NCBI RefSeq assembly: GCF_030253575.1
Contig: NC_080561.1
Span: 6,461,001-6,525,000, forward strand
Direction: 5' to 3'
Origin: Rhododendron vialii
Lineage: Eukaryota > Streptophyta > Magnoliopsida > Ericales > Ericaceae
DNA: 64,000 nt
In this document: positions 23,920 through 36,623 of the stretch, piece by piece
How positions within the stretch are numbered: position 1 is the stretch's first letter
Layout of the letters: every line of letters starts with the position of its first letter
Position numbers and translations under genes: made by a program
The notes under the pieces: model-generated
Database searches by the model: none
What the model saw: the letters and a program-made list of their open reading frames with translations, nothing else
Told to the model about the DNA's origin: nothing

Positions 23920-23928
23920 ATTGAAAAA

Positions 23929-24060
23929 GGGGAAATGATGGCCAATGACGTGTTTTAATAATTAATACCCGCTAAGGACATTTTCAACATTAACAAATGT
24001 TCTTAGCATGTCTTTAACGGGTATTAATTATCAAAACACGTCCCGGGCCGTCATTTTCCC
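23929..24060. mobile_element. Mutator-type foldback MITE, 132 bp
   Basis: Ends GGGGAAATGATGGCC and, reversed, GGGAAAATGACGGCC. Perfect 9-bp duplication ATTGAAAAA at 23920-23928 and 24061-24069. Inner arms pair through GTGTTTTAATAATTAATACC. Confidence 0.85.
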
Positions 24061-24069
24061 ATTGAAAAA

Positions 24070-25048
24070 GGAAGGGGTGTATATTTCTCTGTTAGGGAAA
24101 CGTGTAACTTCTTTTTTTACATTAGTGTAGGTGTAAATAATAGGAAATATTCATTTAATCCGACGGTTATAACTATATCGGAAAATACGATCAAACGGCT
24201 ATAGATGCTGCTTTACTTGTATGCCTAGATATTTTTAAAGAAAATCGCTTTGTCTTATAATATAGATTTTGAACAAAGACAACGACTATTAGACTGAACT
24301 GATGTTAAGGAGGATAATCTAGAAGAAAACTCGAAAGTCAGAATTGAAATTTGATTGGCCTCTAAGAAATATTCAAATGAGTAAACACAAATGTCACAAG
24401 CTTTGGGCTTGAACCGCAAGAAAAATCAGGAGATCCAGAAGTCAAGTGAGTTTGAACTAAATTAAGGCCTGTTTTGGCTAAAATTATCCTCCAGGATTAG
24501 TTTTTTTTTTTTTTGTCTTCAAATTCCGAATTTTACGACTATAAAAAATCTTACCCGGACTGCACCGTACTTGCGACATTAGTAATTCTACTAACGAACA
24601 TATATGGGAACCGAAACTCAAACAAATCAATCGTAATAAGCTAAGGGACTCAACATAATTAAAAGCAAGATACCGACAAAGTCTAAATTTCTACTGATTT
24701 TTGTAATTTACACCGGTAACAAAATTAAAAATACCTTAAACGAAATAAGAAAAAAGATACTATCAACGTATGACTACTGGGAACGGCTGTGTATAAAATC
24801 ATGTTAAGTTTGGTAGTAAAGAATTGTTTTCAATAAAGTACAATTGCGATTGGTAATCATGTTTTTTTTTTTTTTTCTGACAAGTCGAAAAAGATTGGTA
24901 ATCATGTTCGGTACTGGTATTTTCTCATATCAAACTCACAAAAACAAAAAACAAAAAAGTTTAGAGATATTGGATTCGTAAGGGAGGATTGGCTCAGGTA
25001 TCATGAAATTTCCAGCCCTTTTCAACACTTTCCATCCCTCTGTCACTG
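24070..25048. other. Non-coding AT-rich stretch
   Basis: Holds the micro-retroposon at 24848-24908; no gene or other element recognised. Confidence 0.5.
24848..24908 (-). mobile_element. Micro-retroposon: short tail of a non-LTR element with target duplication
   Basis: GATTGGTAATCATGTT is repeated on both sides (24848-24863 and 24893-24908) of a run of T followed by CTGACAAGTCGAAAAA. The insert resembles the T-run and first bases (GTCAAAAGTGAGAAG) of the retroposon at 45426-46149, so it may be an extremely truncated relative. Confidence 0.6.
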
Positions 25049-25426
25049 AGAGCATTCCCATTGGGGATGTATTTTAGAACCGGATGATAGCTATTTAAGA
25101 TAAAAAAAAAAATGGTTGAAAGTTAGTTTGATGTTAAATAGAATTTATTCATCTTTAATGGTGAGATATAAAAAAAAGATGGATAATTAACTAACGTTTC
25201 ATTCTCCTTAATTTTCTCCAACTTTCTTAACTCTAGTTTCAAGTACTCTTTCTGTTGAAAAATAATTTTGGTATCTGAGGACTTAAAAAAAAAATTATTC
25301 CAAAAAAAAAAAAAAAACAACAACAAAGCCAACGATCGGATCAAATACCCGTTGGCACCCAACCCAACTTTACTCTTTCATCTGCTCTCTCTCTCTACGA
25401 ACACAAACCCCCCTCTCAACCAGACG

Positions 25427-25470
<44 letters not shown>

Positions 25471-25931
25471 ATTGGGGAAATCTTGGCTGGAACTCGACAA
25501 GGGAAAGGGAAGGAGCACAGCCGAGGGTTTCGGAAGAAGCACAGCCGGCGGAGACGGTGATCTCCGGACCTGCGCCGTCCATGGATCGTCATCAATCGGA
25601 GTCGCAGACGTGATCTCCGGACCTGGAATCAGTTTTTGGCAAGCTTCCGGCGTGTTCTTGCAATTCCGGCATGTTCTTGCAAATTCCGACGACTTTCCGA
25701 CCAAATCAGGTAACTCCGGCTGTCTAAAAATCTGGTAGAATCAGTTGGGTGATGACCTGTCAATTTATAGCTGCAGCCAAAAGGGGATGGAAATATACAT
25801 CTCCTTTTCCATTTGTGCTATTTTACATCTCAGTTTTTGCTATTTTATATCTCCATTGGAGCCTGTTTTTTTCCATCCGGGTTGTATTATAGGTATACGA
25901 CCTGGAAATACATCCCCATTGGGGATGCTCT
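25049..25931. mobile_element. Non-autonomous DNA transposon with GAGCATNCCCATTGGGGATG ends
   Basis: Left end GAGCATTCCCATTGGGGATG and right end CATCCCCATTGGGGATGCTC are inverted; the match runs on into ATGTATTT. A clean target duplication was not seen (an imperfect TCACTG lies on both sides). The interior has a CT microsatellite and a GC-richer block near 25490-25690 that differs from its surroundings. Confidence 0.55.
25429..25467 (+). repeat. (CT)n microsatellite
   Basis: About 19 CT units inside the TIR element. Confidence 0.95.
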
Positions 25932-27122
25932 GACTCACTGAATTGGAGTTCTTCCCAAAGAAAAAAAAAATGCCCGCGGCTCAACCTGGCGCTCAAGCTG
26001 TCCGATGAACCGTGAACCCAGAAAATTTGAGCGGCATGTCACTGTCGAGCGGTAGGTTGAGCCGAGGATTCTGGAGATTTGAGCACCAAGAAGCTCTTGA
26101 GCTTCACGTTAGGCGTCAGAGCCAGTTGTTCTGAGCAACAGGTATACTTCATAAAGGCAAGAATAGGAGAGAGAGAGAGACCATCGTGGGTAAATTACCC
26201 TAAAGACCTCACAGACAACAACAAAGCCGAATATAGCTTTGGAATACTGTCACTTTTACCCTGCATTTTCTAAAGCCCACAAAGAAATTACCCTTTTTCT
26301 TAAGAAATTTGTAACCCATGTGGTTTACTATCTTTCCGCACTGCATCCATATCAAACTGAATGGCATAAAAATGTGTGTGTACATGTCTGTCTCAGGAAG
26401 ATAGCAGTAGCACCATCCAGATTAGTTACAACCAAAGTACAATAACTAGTAGAACTGAACCGAATAATTAACAACTCTAAAAATGTAGTATACAAGGACA
26501 TAGCTAGGTACGGTAAGAACAGAACAGATGAAAGAGAGTTTCCTTCCTGGGTTTGTAACCTCACAGATCTTTTTGTTTGGGTTGGTATTTTGAAGCAAGC
26601 CTGCATTACAAAACAAAATCTACATTAAGTTCCCTACCCCCAATTGATTGCATTAAAATCTGAAAACATAAGAGAACAGGGATGCACGAACTGCATGGCC
26701 CCAATGAAGAGACCAGGAGGATATCTGATGCAAACTAAAAGTTGTAATTGGGACCTTACGTAGCAAAGATAATCTTAATGAAGAAAGAAGATAGGTTTCG
26801 ATCAGTAAAGTACTTTCAGGCTTATGAGCCCTTAAAACTTCATTTTACATATCGGTCGCATAGCAATCATTACGGTAGAATAATGAAATTGGAATATATA
26901 TAGTACGTATATTTGTCAAGCGCAGTTTACTTGGCTGAAAATAGTAGCTATGGTACCCAGTACATTTATCCTTTTGTGAAAAGAAAGGCATTTTTACTCT
27001 ACGTGCGATCATAAAGGCAGAAATCTCCCTCCTTATATACAATATACTTGCTTCTTGATGAACAACACCCAAATACTGTCTATTCTCAAAATGCCGAGGA
27101 AAATGCAATACAACAGAGAGGG
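25932..27122. other. Non-coding stretch
   Basis: Short scattered open frames only; no domain, repeat or element recognised. Confidence 0.5.
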
Positions 27123-27353
27123 TGTTAGAACATGTGTGAATGTTGAGTTCCACATCAGATAAAACAGAAAAAGGTGAACCTTAATATACAATTTGATGAC
27201 TCATCACTTACAAGGCTTAGCCTTTTAAGTGGACATGGGTCATTCAATGTATATTGGGCCCAAGTGATGTGATGGACTCTTTGCCATTACTCCCATACAA
27301 ATTGGGCCTTGAGCACGCAATGGCAGGTCGATGCATTGGACAAACTCCCAACA
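27123..27353. mobile_element. Possible solo LTR of a TRIM-type element
   Basis: Begins TGTTAGAACATG and ends ACTCCCAACA, with the TG...CA ends and length of a small plant LTR. No clean 5-bp target duplication is visible (CAGAGA occurs close to both ends). Confidence 0.4.
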
Positions 27354-27465
27354 CAGAGAACTCATAATGATGGATTAAAGTGAGAAATAAGAACTGAAAA
27401 TGATCAAGGCACAATGACTTTATTTGAGTGAACTTGCTTTAGACAAAAGTCCCCTTAGAGTAGCT

Positions 27466-27675
27466 TGAAATGTCAAAAAAGAGGTATAAATGGCATAGGC
27501 CTGGTTGGTATTCTAACGTGAGCATGAACATCATCTCAATTTATAAGTTAAGCTTGCCCCTAAACATGGTCTTGAAATGTCAAAAAAGAGGTATAAATGG
27601 CATAGGCCTGGTTGGTATTCTAACGTGAGCATGAACATCATCTCAATTTATAAGTTAAGCTTGCCCCTGAACATG
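27466..27675. repeat. Tandem duplication, 2 x 105 bp
   Basis: Two adjacent copies starting CTTGAAATGTCAAAAAAG; only one difference noticed between them. Confidence 0.95.
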
Positions 27676-28256
27676 GTCCTGGCCAAGAAAAACAAGCCGA
27701 TGCAATCTACAAAAATGGTGATTTAGTTGTAATCTACGTCATTCCTGGTACTTGGGAGGATGCTACGTCATTCCTGGTACTTGATGTGATAGGATCTCAC
27801 GAAGATCATGTCCCACCGCTTTAGTTTCTGGACATTTACAATTGCAATATACTTCCCCTAAGATTGAAATCAAGTGTTCGTTATTGGATATGGAATTACT
27901 ATAGTAGGTACTTTCTTTGTTTTCTTACTTCTTCCATGGCTTACTTACCAAGAATTTGTTAAATAAAATCTGCAAAACAGAAAAGAAAAGGTACTGAAAA
28001 CCAAATGATGTCTTCCATGCATTTTAATCAGAGAGAGATCAACTCTGCATTATGTGCAAGTTGGTGTTGTAAAGCCTTCTAAATATGATGCAATGAGCTA
28101 TACCAGAGGCAAAGGGGCAAGTATAAGCATCTTGTGCCGTGGAATTTCTTGAAGATGGAACTTCCACACAAATCTTATGGCTACCACAAAACTTTAAAAA
28201 ACAGAAATAACCTTTTGCAACACCAGCCAAGGAAGCAGATGATCAGAGAGCAAATA

Positions 28257-29447
28257 CTAGATAAAGCTGTTGAGAAGGCGATGACCAGTCAAGGAAATCA
28301 CAAGTTGCAGCATCACGAACAGATTTGGGAAGACATGTTCCAGCATTCCGTGCACATGAATGTGTTGGAAGTACAAACCATTGTGAGAGTAGTTTGCCAA
28401 GTACGTGCTGACATTTCGCGCGTACGTATACAATTCAAGGTATGAGTCACTATACGGCTTGGCCTCAAGATAATTAAAGCATCGCATCATGGTAGTTTTG
28501 TCAGGTACTTTACTCTTCCACAAATCGGGCGCCTGAGGGTCCTGGCAAAATACAAATTCTATTATCTCATGACAAACACCAAAACCCGAATAACCCTCAT
28601 CAACCACAGCTTTCTTCAAAAATTCTAGCTTTTCGTCCTCCTCCCAGAGGGATATGGGATTGTATACATGTGAAAACGATTTGCAACGAATAACAAATTA
28701 TTAGTATGAATTTAAATGCAGTAGATACAACTCCATGGTAGACCAAGTAAGTAGGATTTTCTAGTAGCATTTCGATAGACATGTACCCCTCTTTCAATTT
28801 AGTCACAAGGTGAGTTAGCTCGCTACACCTAGGAATGTCGGGGCCATAAATCGCGTTAATGATTGATGCTACTAATCGAAGATTTGCCGCCACAGATTGA
28901 TCAGTCTTTTCAATAAAACTTACACCAACTAACTTGGTGTTGTCCCCAACCATCACAAAATTATTTATATCAAAGTCTGTGAGTGCTTGATCAAAGTCTT
29001 TATAAACGTGTTTCACAAGTGATAGCATGCCTCTATACAACAACAACATAACCCATATAGTCCCCAATCACCAATCACACACTAGCATGATCGTCTTAAA
29101 TAGCCTAGAAAATAGTTTAAAAAGTTGATTGAACCTGAGAATTCTTCTTATTCTTCCCTCAATGAAAGGGGCTTCAACTTTGAGATCTGGAACATGACGG
29201 GTTGCATCTCCTCTGCCCAAGATTTGGTCACTAAAGACCCTCAATCGTTGAAAAAATTGCTCATAACAGATGGCATTGTCGCCCTCTAGCCCACAGTAAG
29301 ACCTTAATATTGATGAATGCGTAATAGCCATTGAGCAATCCAGAACACTTTCATATTCTGCGTGATTGTGGTATCTTCTGATCGTTACTGGTCTATTATG
29401 TAAAAGATCAGCAAACTCTACAATATTTTCCTGTTAAAAGTCAAGAA
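28257..29447 (-). pseudogene. Unidentified gene fragment, left arm of palindrome
   Basis: I do not recognise the family. Conserved-looking stretches on the minus strand: SYCGLEGDNAICYEQFFQRL (about 29290), then LVASIINAIYGPDIPRCSEL (about 28880-28820), then WKSKVPDKTTMMRCFNYLEA (about 28510), then THIS arm's NGLYFQHIHVHGMLEHVF. Frames change between blocks, in part at probable introns, and an in-frame TGA at about 29068 follows a short GATTGG duplication. It ends near a possible donor at 28316. The arrangement looks like a captured host gene segment with exons and introns. Confidence 0.5.
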
Positions 29448-31272
29448 AGAAGCTTGTTAGTTTTCCTAAAGCGACAATATAATGTGAATGTATATGTGAT
29501 AGTGTGTTTGTTACCCCCTTAATTTTTTTTTTGTTTGTGGTGATTTTTGAGATTTGATGCTTTAAGGTTTTTCAATGACAGGCGTTGTCTACTTTTCTAC
29601 ATACTCACATTGTATAGTATATATTTTTTGACTGATCGGAAAAAACTACAATACACAATCACATACGAATTTTGTGCCTGATTTTTATGAGTTTTTGTGG
29701 TTCATATTACAAAAGTGTGTACGGTACACCGTTAGAATTTACGAGTTTTTATGGTGGTGTTTATGAATTTTGTGATTCAACATACGAATTTTTTGGTAAT
29801 CAGTAATGAGATTTTGTGGTTCAACATACAAAAAATTCATATGTTGAACCACAAAATTCATAAACACCACCATAAATTCTAAGGGTTTACCATACACACT
29901 TTTGTAATATGAACCACAAAAACTCAAAAATCAGGCACAAAATTCGTATGCGATGGTGTGTATTGTAGTTTTTTCCGATCAGTCAATAAATATACACCAT
30001 ATAATGTCATTGAAAAACCTTAAAGCATCAAATCTCAAAAATCACCACAAACAAAAAAAAATTAAGGAGGCAACAAACACACTATCACATATAGCTTTTG
30101 AGAGAGAGATGCATCCTATTAGAATTATGTTGTCGCTTTAGGAAAACTAACAAGTTTCTTTCTTGACTTTTAAAAGGAAAATATTGTTTGCTGGTCTTTT
30201 TCTTTTACATAATAGATCAGTAACAATCAGAAGATACCACAATCACGCAGAATATGAAAGTGTTCTGGATTGCTCAATAGCTATTATGCATTCATCAATG
30301 TGCCTTACTGTGGGCTAGAGGGCGACAATACCATCTGTTATGAGCAATTTTTTCAACGATTGAGGGTCTTTAGTGACCAGATCTTGGGCAGAGGAGGTGC
30401 AACCCGTCATGTTCCAGATCTCAAAGTTGAAGCCCCTTTCATTAAGGGAAGAATAAGAAGATTCTCAGGTTCAACCTACTTTTTAACTACTTTCTAGGCT
30501 ATTTAAGACAATCATGCTAGTGTGTGATTGGGGACTATATGGGTTATGTTGTTGTTGTATAGAGGCATGCTATCACTTGTGAAACACGATCATAAAGACT
30601 TTGATCAAGCGCTCACAGACTTCGATATAGACAATTTTGTGATGGTTGAGAACAACGCCAAGTTGGTTGGCGTAAGTTTTATTGAAAAGACTGATTAATC
30701 TGTGGCGGCAAATTTTCGATTAGTAGCATCGATCATTAACGCGATTTATGGCTCCGGCATTCCTAGGTGTAGCGAGCTAACTCACCTTGTGACTAAATTG
30801 GAAGAGGGGAGGTACATGTCTATCGAAATGCTACTTACTTGGTCTGCCATGGAATTGTATCTACTGCATTTAAATTCATACTAATTATTTGTTATTCGTT
30901 GCAGACTGTTTTCACATGTATACGATCCCCCATATCCCTCTGGGAGGAGGATGAATAGTTAGAATTTTTGAAGAAAGCTGTGGATGACGAGGGTTATTGG
31001 GGTTTTGGTGTTTGTCATGAGATAATGAAATTTGTATTTTGCCAAGACCCTCCAGCACCAGATTCGTTGAAGAGTAAAGTACCCGACAAAACTGCCATGA
31101 TGCGATGCTTTAATATTATCTTAAGGCCAAACCAGCACGGTGACTCATACTTTGATTGTATAGGTACACGCGAAATGTCAGCACGTACTTGGCAAACTAC
31201 TCTCACAATGGTTTGTACTTCCAACGCATTCATGTGCATGGAATGCTGGAACATGTCTTCCCAAATTTGTTC
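28316..31272. repeat. Large near-perfect inverted repeat (palindrome)
   Basis: Arms about 28316-29834 and 29836-31272, almost no spacer; centre near 29835 (ATTCATATGTTGAACC pairs with GGTTCAACATAC). The arms match over about 1.4 kb with scattered substitutions and small indels. An outer copy of the segment near 29952-30080 also follows the right arm at 31270-31410 in direct orientation. Confidence 0.9.
30188..31272 (+). pseudogene. Unidentified gene fragment, right arm of palindrome
   Basis: Inverted copy of the left-arm fragment, in the same block order on +. It has its own damage: TAA at 30696-30698 where the left arm has Gln, and frame changes near 31120-31160. Stops at about 31272, where the left arm continues outside the palindrome. 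Not translatable as one product. Confidence 0.5.
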
Positions 31273-31410
31273 GATGGTGTGTATTGTAGTTTTTTTCAAT
31301 CAGTCAATAAATATACACTATACAATGTGAGTGTGTAGAAAAGTCATTGAAAAATCTTAAAGCATCAAATCTCAAAAATCACCACAAAAAAATTAATGAG
31401 GCAATAAACA

Positions 31411-34164
31411 CATATACATTCTGCGAAGAGTGATTCCACACTATCAACCCGATCGACGTAGCAAGATATGTTCACAATCACATATAGGGGTGCAAATGGG
31501 CGAGCCGAACTTTGTAATGTTCGAGCTTGGCTTGTTTACAAGTCCAATTCATTTACTAAACAAGACTCTATAAAAGAGCCTAAACACATGCCTTTTCGAG
31601 CCGAGCTTTTGAGTGTCTAGCTCGGTTCACCTTTTTTATTTATTAAGATTACTAAGTAAGTTAAGTAATAAGTCATTTTATCTTTATTCAAAAAAAAAAT
31701 TTGCATTTGTTTGTTTTGCGTCAAACTTTTGTGACTTATTGATTTGTCTCAACGAGAGGAATCGAAAATTAAAAAATTATGATCGAAACTTCAAATTTTT
31801 TGAATGAAGACAAAAATAAGTCAAAAAATAGTTTTTTTTTTATGCAAAATTTACATTTCCAATTCATCTCGATGAGACGAATCAATAAGTCACAAAATTT
31901 GATGCAAAATTAACAAATATGAATTTTATTAAGCCAAATCTACCCTAAATTACCCCTTCCATCAGTTGACCATCCATTGTTGAAATTCACAATTTCCTTT
32001 ATAAAGATGGTTGGTTTATTTTTTGTCTTTATTCCAATTTTTTCGCAATTGTTAGTTTTGCGTTTATTTTTTTAGATTATTAGTTTGACTTGACGAGAGG
32101 AATTGGAAAAATAAAAAAATATAGTCCAAACCTAATTTTTTTTGAATAAAGACGAAAAAATTGGCTTATTGGCTTCTTTTTGTCTTTATTAAAAAAATTG
32201 AATTTCGATCATAATTTTTTACTTTTTAGATTCTTCTCTTCATGACGAAGCAATAATTCACAAAAAATTAACAAATGCGAAATTTTTTGAATAAGAACAA
32301 AAAAAAATAAGCCACTTAGCTTATTTAGCCAAATAAGCCCTAAAGTCCAAAAGTTTTCTTTCTAGCCCCGTCAAATGTGAAAAAAAAATTTACTGACCTT
32401 TTTTTATTGGAGTTTTTAAATATCCATCTTTATGTGCTTCTTCTCCTTGTAAGTTTTCATCCTTTGACTTTTTTGCACTTATATTTTCATCCTTTCTCTT
32501 TTTCAATAACAATAGTACCCTTGCACATAAATATGCATAACAAATGTTGCCTAAATAGGTGGTATGTAATTAGGTTTTATGTAATTATACTTTCCTAATT
32601 AAATGGGATTTGATTGATGATTTGAAAATGAAGGGAGATAATTCAAATCTTTGCTATCATTTTTTCCAAAACTAACTGAAATCCATTCCATTCCATACAC
32701 ACATTGAATCTCCAATGAATAAATACACCTAAAATCTATTCCATAAAACATGACAATCGTTAATCCCAACAAATAAATGCAAAATCGATACCACCATGAA
32801 TTCCACCATAAAATCGGTTTTATAAGCACAACGGATTTCAAAACATAAACTTTAATTTAAAATCATGGCAGATTTTATAAATCGATTCAAGTACCTTGTG
32901 AAATTTGCCATGGACTTCAAAATCTGCCATGAACTTCAAAATCATGATTTCATGAAATCGACTTTAAATTCATGACATATTTCGAAACCACCTCGACCCC
33001 CATCTCTTTCCGTCGCATCCACTCCATGATTTAATTGGAAAGAAAATGAAAAATTGTTTAACATGACATGTTCCGAAACAAAAATCCAACTGCATTTAAA
33101 ACATGGCATATTAAGAACATGGAATCATGATTCATAAAATCGGCTTCAAATTCATGACATATTTCAGAATATGAATCGATTTCATGACATATTTCCACAT
33201 GATAATAAAAATACACCATGATATATCGAATACACCTGTTTTACATATTTCTCATTTCAGAATACACCATAAATTTTTTACAGATTATTTGCATACAATC
33301 AACAAAGATGTTAAATTGTTACACACAATCACGAAAGTGTGTTTTCGATAACTACTTCCACAAACCATCCACAAATCAAAATCGTTTTGGAATACAATCT
33401 AGAATATAATACCTAAAGAAGTTTCCCAACAGGAAAACTCAAACAAACAACTTTCCCAATTAGATGAAAAATACCAGATCATGAACGAAAACCATGATCA
33501 CATCAACCCACGAATTAGATCGACCCTTGGTGTCGCGCAAGAGCATGATATGCTTGATCGTCAAATCAAACAAAAACAAATCACGAAGACAAGAATTAAT
33601 AGATCGCGAGAAGAAAAATAGTGAGGCGGCGGTGAGCAGAGAGATCATCGGAAGACTAGTGCGGCGGTGGCCGGCAACGGAGGCGGGGAAAACTAGGTCA
33701 TTTACGAGATGTGTACAGTGCCACGGCAAGTGTTTTGTCAACATTTTTCAATTATGGGTGAAAACTCACGAGAGGAAGAGGAGGGTTTTTGTATCTAAAA
33801 CTATCAAATGATTTCAATTTGAGAGGTTTGGGGGATTCTTACGAAAGTTTAGGCATTGAATGACAAAATCAGTGGGGATTGATTGCCGATTCTTTCGCGG
33901 GGACGGGAGGGGTTATTTTTCAGTCCCAACTTTTGGTACATATATATGAGGGCATATAAGGGCACGTTTGGGATTAAAAAAAAGTGGGGATGAAAATATA
34001 AGTGCAAAAATTGAGCAGGATGAAAACCTACGAAGAGTGGGTTCTGAGGATGATTCTTTAAGTCTCCCTTTTTTATTCCTAACTAGAATTACATAGGTTA
34101 TATCCTAGACAATTAACCTTAATCTTTGGACTCGCACCCACCATCATAACATGGTAACACGAGC
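31411..34164. other. AT-rich non-coding stretch
   Basis: Low-complexity A/T runs at 31630-32340 and repeated AAATCATGATTTCATGAAAT-like phrases near 32850-33200. Short open frames (for example near 33500-33810) carry no recognisable domain. Confidence 0.5.
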
Positions 34165-35440
34165 TGTAGCACCCCGGAAAATTCAACCTTAACACGTCAT
34201 AAATGCATAAATATTGTGTTAAAAAATCAAATTCTCATCAAACATTGTAGGACGTGGGTTTCGCGGGGGATCGCTTACGTGTAAATATCCGTGAACTGGA
34301 GAGGCGCGATTGGTCGATGATTAGCGAGGGGAAAAGGGTGAGAAATCTTATGGGGTGAAGAGGGGAGCGGAAGGAACAGAGGCAGCGCGTCACTCTTGTT
34401 CTACGCGAGGTATCTGGCCTTTTCCGAGGTTGAATGAATGAGGTCACTCCTTTTCTCTGAGGAAGAATGTTCTCCTCCCTCAAATTCAGTGCTCGCTCAC
34501 TCATTCCCAGAAAAAGGGCTGTCCAAAGGGCTGTCCTTAATCATTCGGAAATGTCCGGGGTATTTATAGGGCACCTGGGCCTAGGTCAGGCCCAGGACGG
34601 CGCTCCTATTAGACCCCTACACGTGTCCCCCTCGTACCTCCTGGCCTTCGAGGAAACTGGCCTTTTCGTGGAAGCGTTTCCACGTGCCGACCAATATTCC
34701 CGCAGCGAGACCTCCACTCTAAGCCACCAAGCCACAAAAGATTCCCCAATTCCTGCTAGAGCAAGGTCGCGACCCGCGGCGATCGTTCTTCACCCGCTGG
34801 GTTCCTCCCAGGCTCTGCCTCTGGGCCGGGACGAAACCCTGGGAATTCTTGTAATGCAGCCTTTTGATAATTACGAGGCGTCGAGCGACCCACGGGCTCT
34901 CGCCGTGGTCTGTGCTGCCAAAGCTACTTTTGGGACGGTCTTCGTAATTCCGTGGGACCAGCGGGCCTCCGCGGTGCCTTCCTGCGGATGTCTTCTGCGG
35001 GGATAATTTCAGTATCGTCTGTATACGCGTCGCTTCCCCGTTGGGCAGTCAATTGTTCTTCCTTGAGCAAGGGTTTGACCGGGGTCATCCTTCCTTCGCG
35101 GGCCCCAACGCTACGTGTCCGTGATCAATTGAAGGGTCAAACAGTCTCCCTTTGAACATGAGTTGATAATTTTGACCGCACCTACAAAAATCATAAGGGT
35201 TTACCAAAATAAAAGATTTTTTTATCTTTAAAATCTTAAAGCAATTGACCTTTTTTTTTTTAAAAATATTCGTAACAAATATATTTTTCACAAAAGCTCG
35301 AGAAGTTTCCTATATTATGAAGGATATTTCACCAATCTTAAACTCAATAGAATCAAACTATCTAGCTTTATTTCCATAAGTCCCAAAAACAACAACATAT
35401 TCTTTCCATAATCTTTAGTGCCAAAAATAAGTTCTACAAG

Positions 35441-35810
35441 CAGAAAGTCTACACACACATACAATCTGTGCACAGATTTTGTTGTGGGGCCCACCACGGG
35501 TCCCACACAAATCATCCGAGCCGTTCATTAAATGTAAAACATTTTTTCAAGGGTTCCTATAAAAAATAATCTCAATCCGATTCCTATAGGTGCTCGATCC
35601 AATCATATAACTTTTCATTATCCGAAAATCTGAATGAAAAGTTAGATGGTTGGATGAAGCACTTATAGGTATTGGATTGAGCTTATTTTTTGTGGGGACC
35701 CTTGAAAAAATGTTTTACATTTAATGAACGACTCGGATGATTCGTGTGGGACTCGTGGTGGGCCCCACAACGAAATCTGTGCACAGATTGCTGTGTGTGT
35801 AGCATAGTTC
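35441..35810. mobile_element. Mutator-type foldback MITE (CTACACACACA family)
   Basis: Long hairpin with arms containing AATCTGTGCACAGATTT and TGTGGGGCCCACCACG. Perfect 9-bp duplication TTCTACAAG at 35432-35440 and 35811-35819. Nested in the solo LTR. Confidence 0.85.
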
Positions 35811-36401
35811 TTCTACAAGTCATAAGATAAGCTTCCCAAAAGATGAATACATAACTCCTAATTTTACAATTTCAAAATAGTAATATAAGTTTTCGGTTCC
35901 ACAATCAAACTACAAAAGACATTGTATCAAATACGGTCTTATGGCCTTACACGTTTCATGACATATGCTAACAAAATAACAACGCAAAAGAGACTCCGTG
36001 TAGCTACACTTTACTAAGTACTCGACGCTTCATTGTCACCTGAAATGATTTAAACATGAGTTGGAGCCCGTACGAAACAAGACTAAACCAAATAATATGT
36101 TCAAGTTTAACATAAATGCTGTGAAACAAGCACAAGTTAAAAATCCACACATAATTCTCAAGTGTCAATAAATTCACCATATTAATGACCTCATACGTTC
36201 CCCGCCTAATCAACCTAGCCTAACAATCCTAAGTTCAATTCATAGTCATACGCTAACTCTAATATCTAACCAAGGGTAATCGGATACAAGCAACACCCTC
36301 ACAACCCAAGGGTAGATGGGTATAAATACCACTCACAAACCAAGGGTAGACGGGTACTAGTATCAACCTCACAAAACAAGGGTAGACGGGTACAAGTACC
36401 A

Positions 36402-36623
36402 GAGTTGAGTTTTGTTCACCCTCCACTTAAGAGGGTAAACATTACCTTCCTTTCTATTGGTTGAAATAATATGGATCCCACCACAAAGTGATGTCATGCT
36501 TACCGAAAAGTGTATTGCATGGTAAGCATGACATCATTTTGTCGTGAGATCCACACCATTTCAACCAATAAGAGGGAGGGTAATGTTCACCCTCTTTTAA
36601 GGAGGGTGAACAAAATTGCACTT
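36402..36623. mobile_element. Mutator-type foldback MITE (TTTTGTTCACCCTC family)
   Basis: Ends GAGTTGAGTTTTGTTCACCC and, reversed, GAAGTGCAATTTTGTTCACC. Perfect 9-bp duplication CAAGTACCA at 36393-36401 and 36624-36632. Nested in the solo LTR. Confidence 0.85.

Noticed and set aside
27123-27353. Full TRIM with two LTRs
   Set aside because: Only one LTR-like unit seen; no primer site or purine tract next to it.
33494-33811. 105-codon plus-strand open frame
   Set aside because: No domain, no homologous neighbour and AT-rich intergenic setting; not enough to call a gene.
34467-35006. 179-codon open frame on +
   Set aside because: Lies in the GC-rich part of a probable solo LTR; no domain, no upstream signals.
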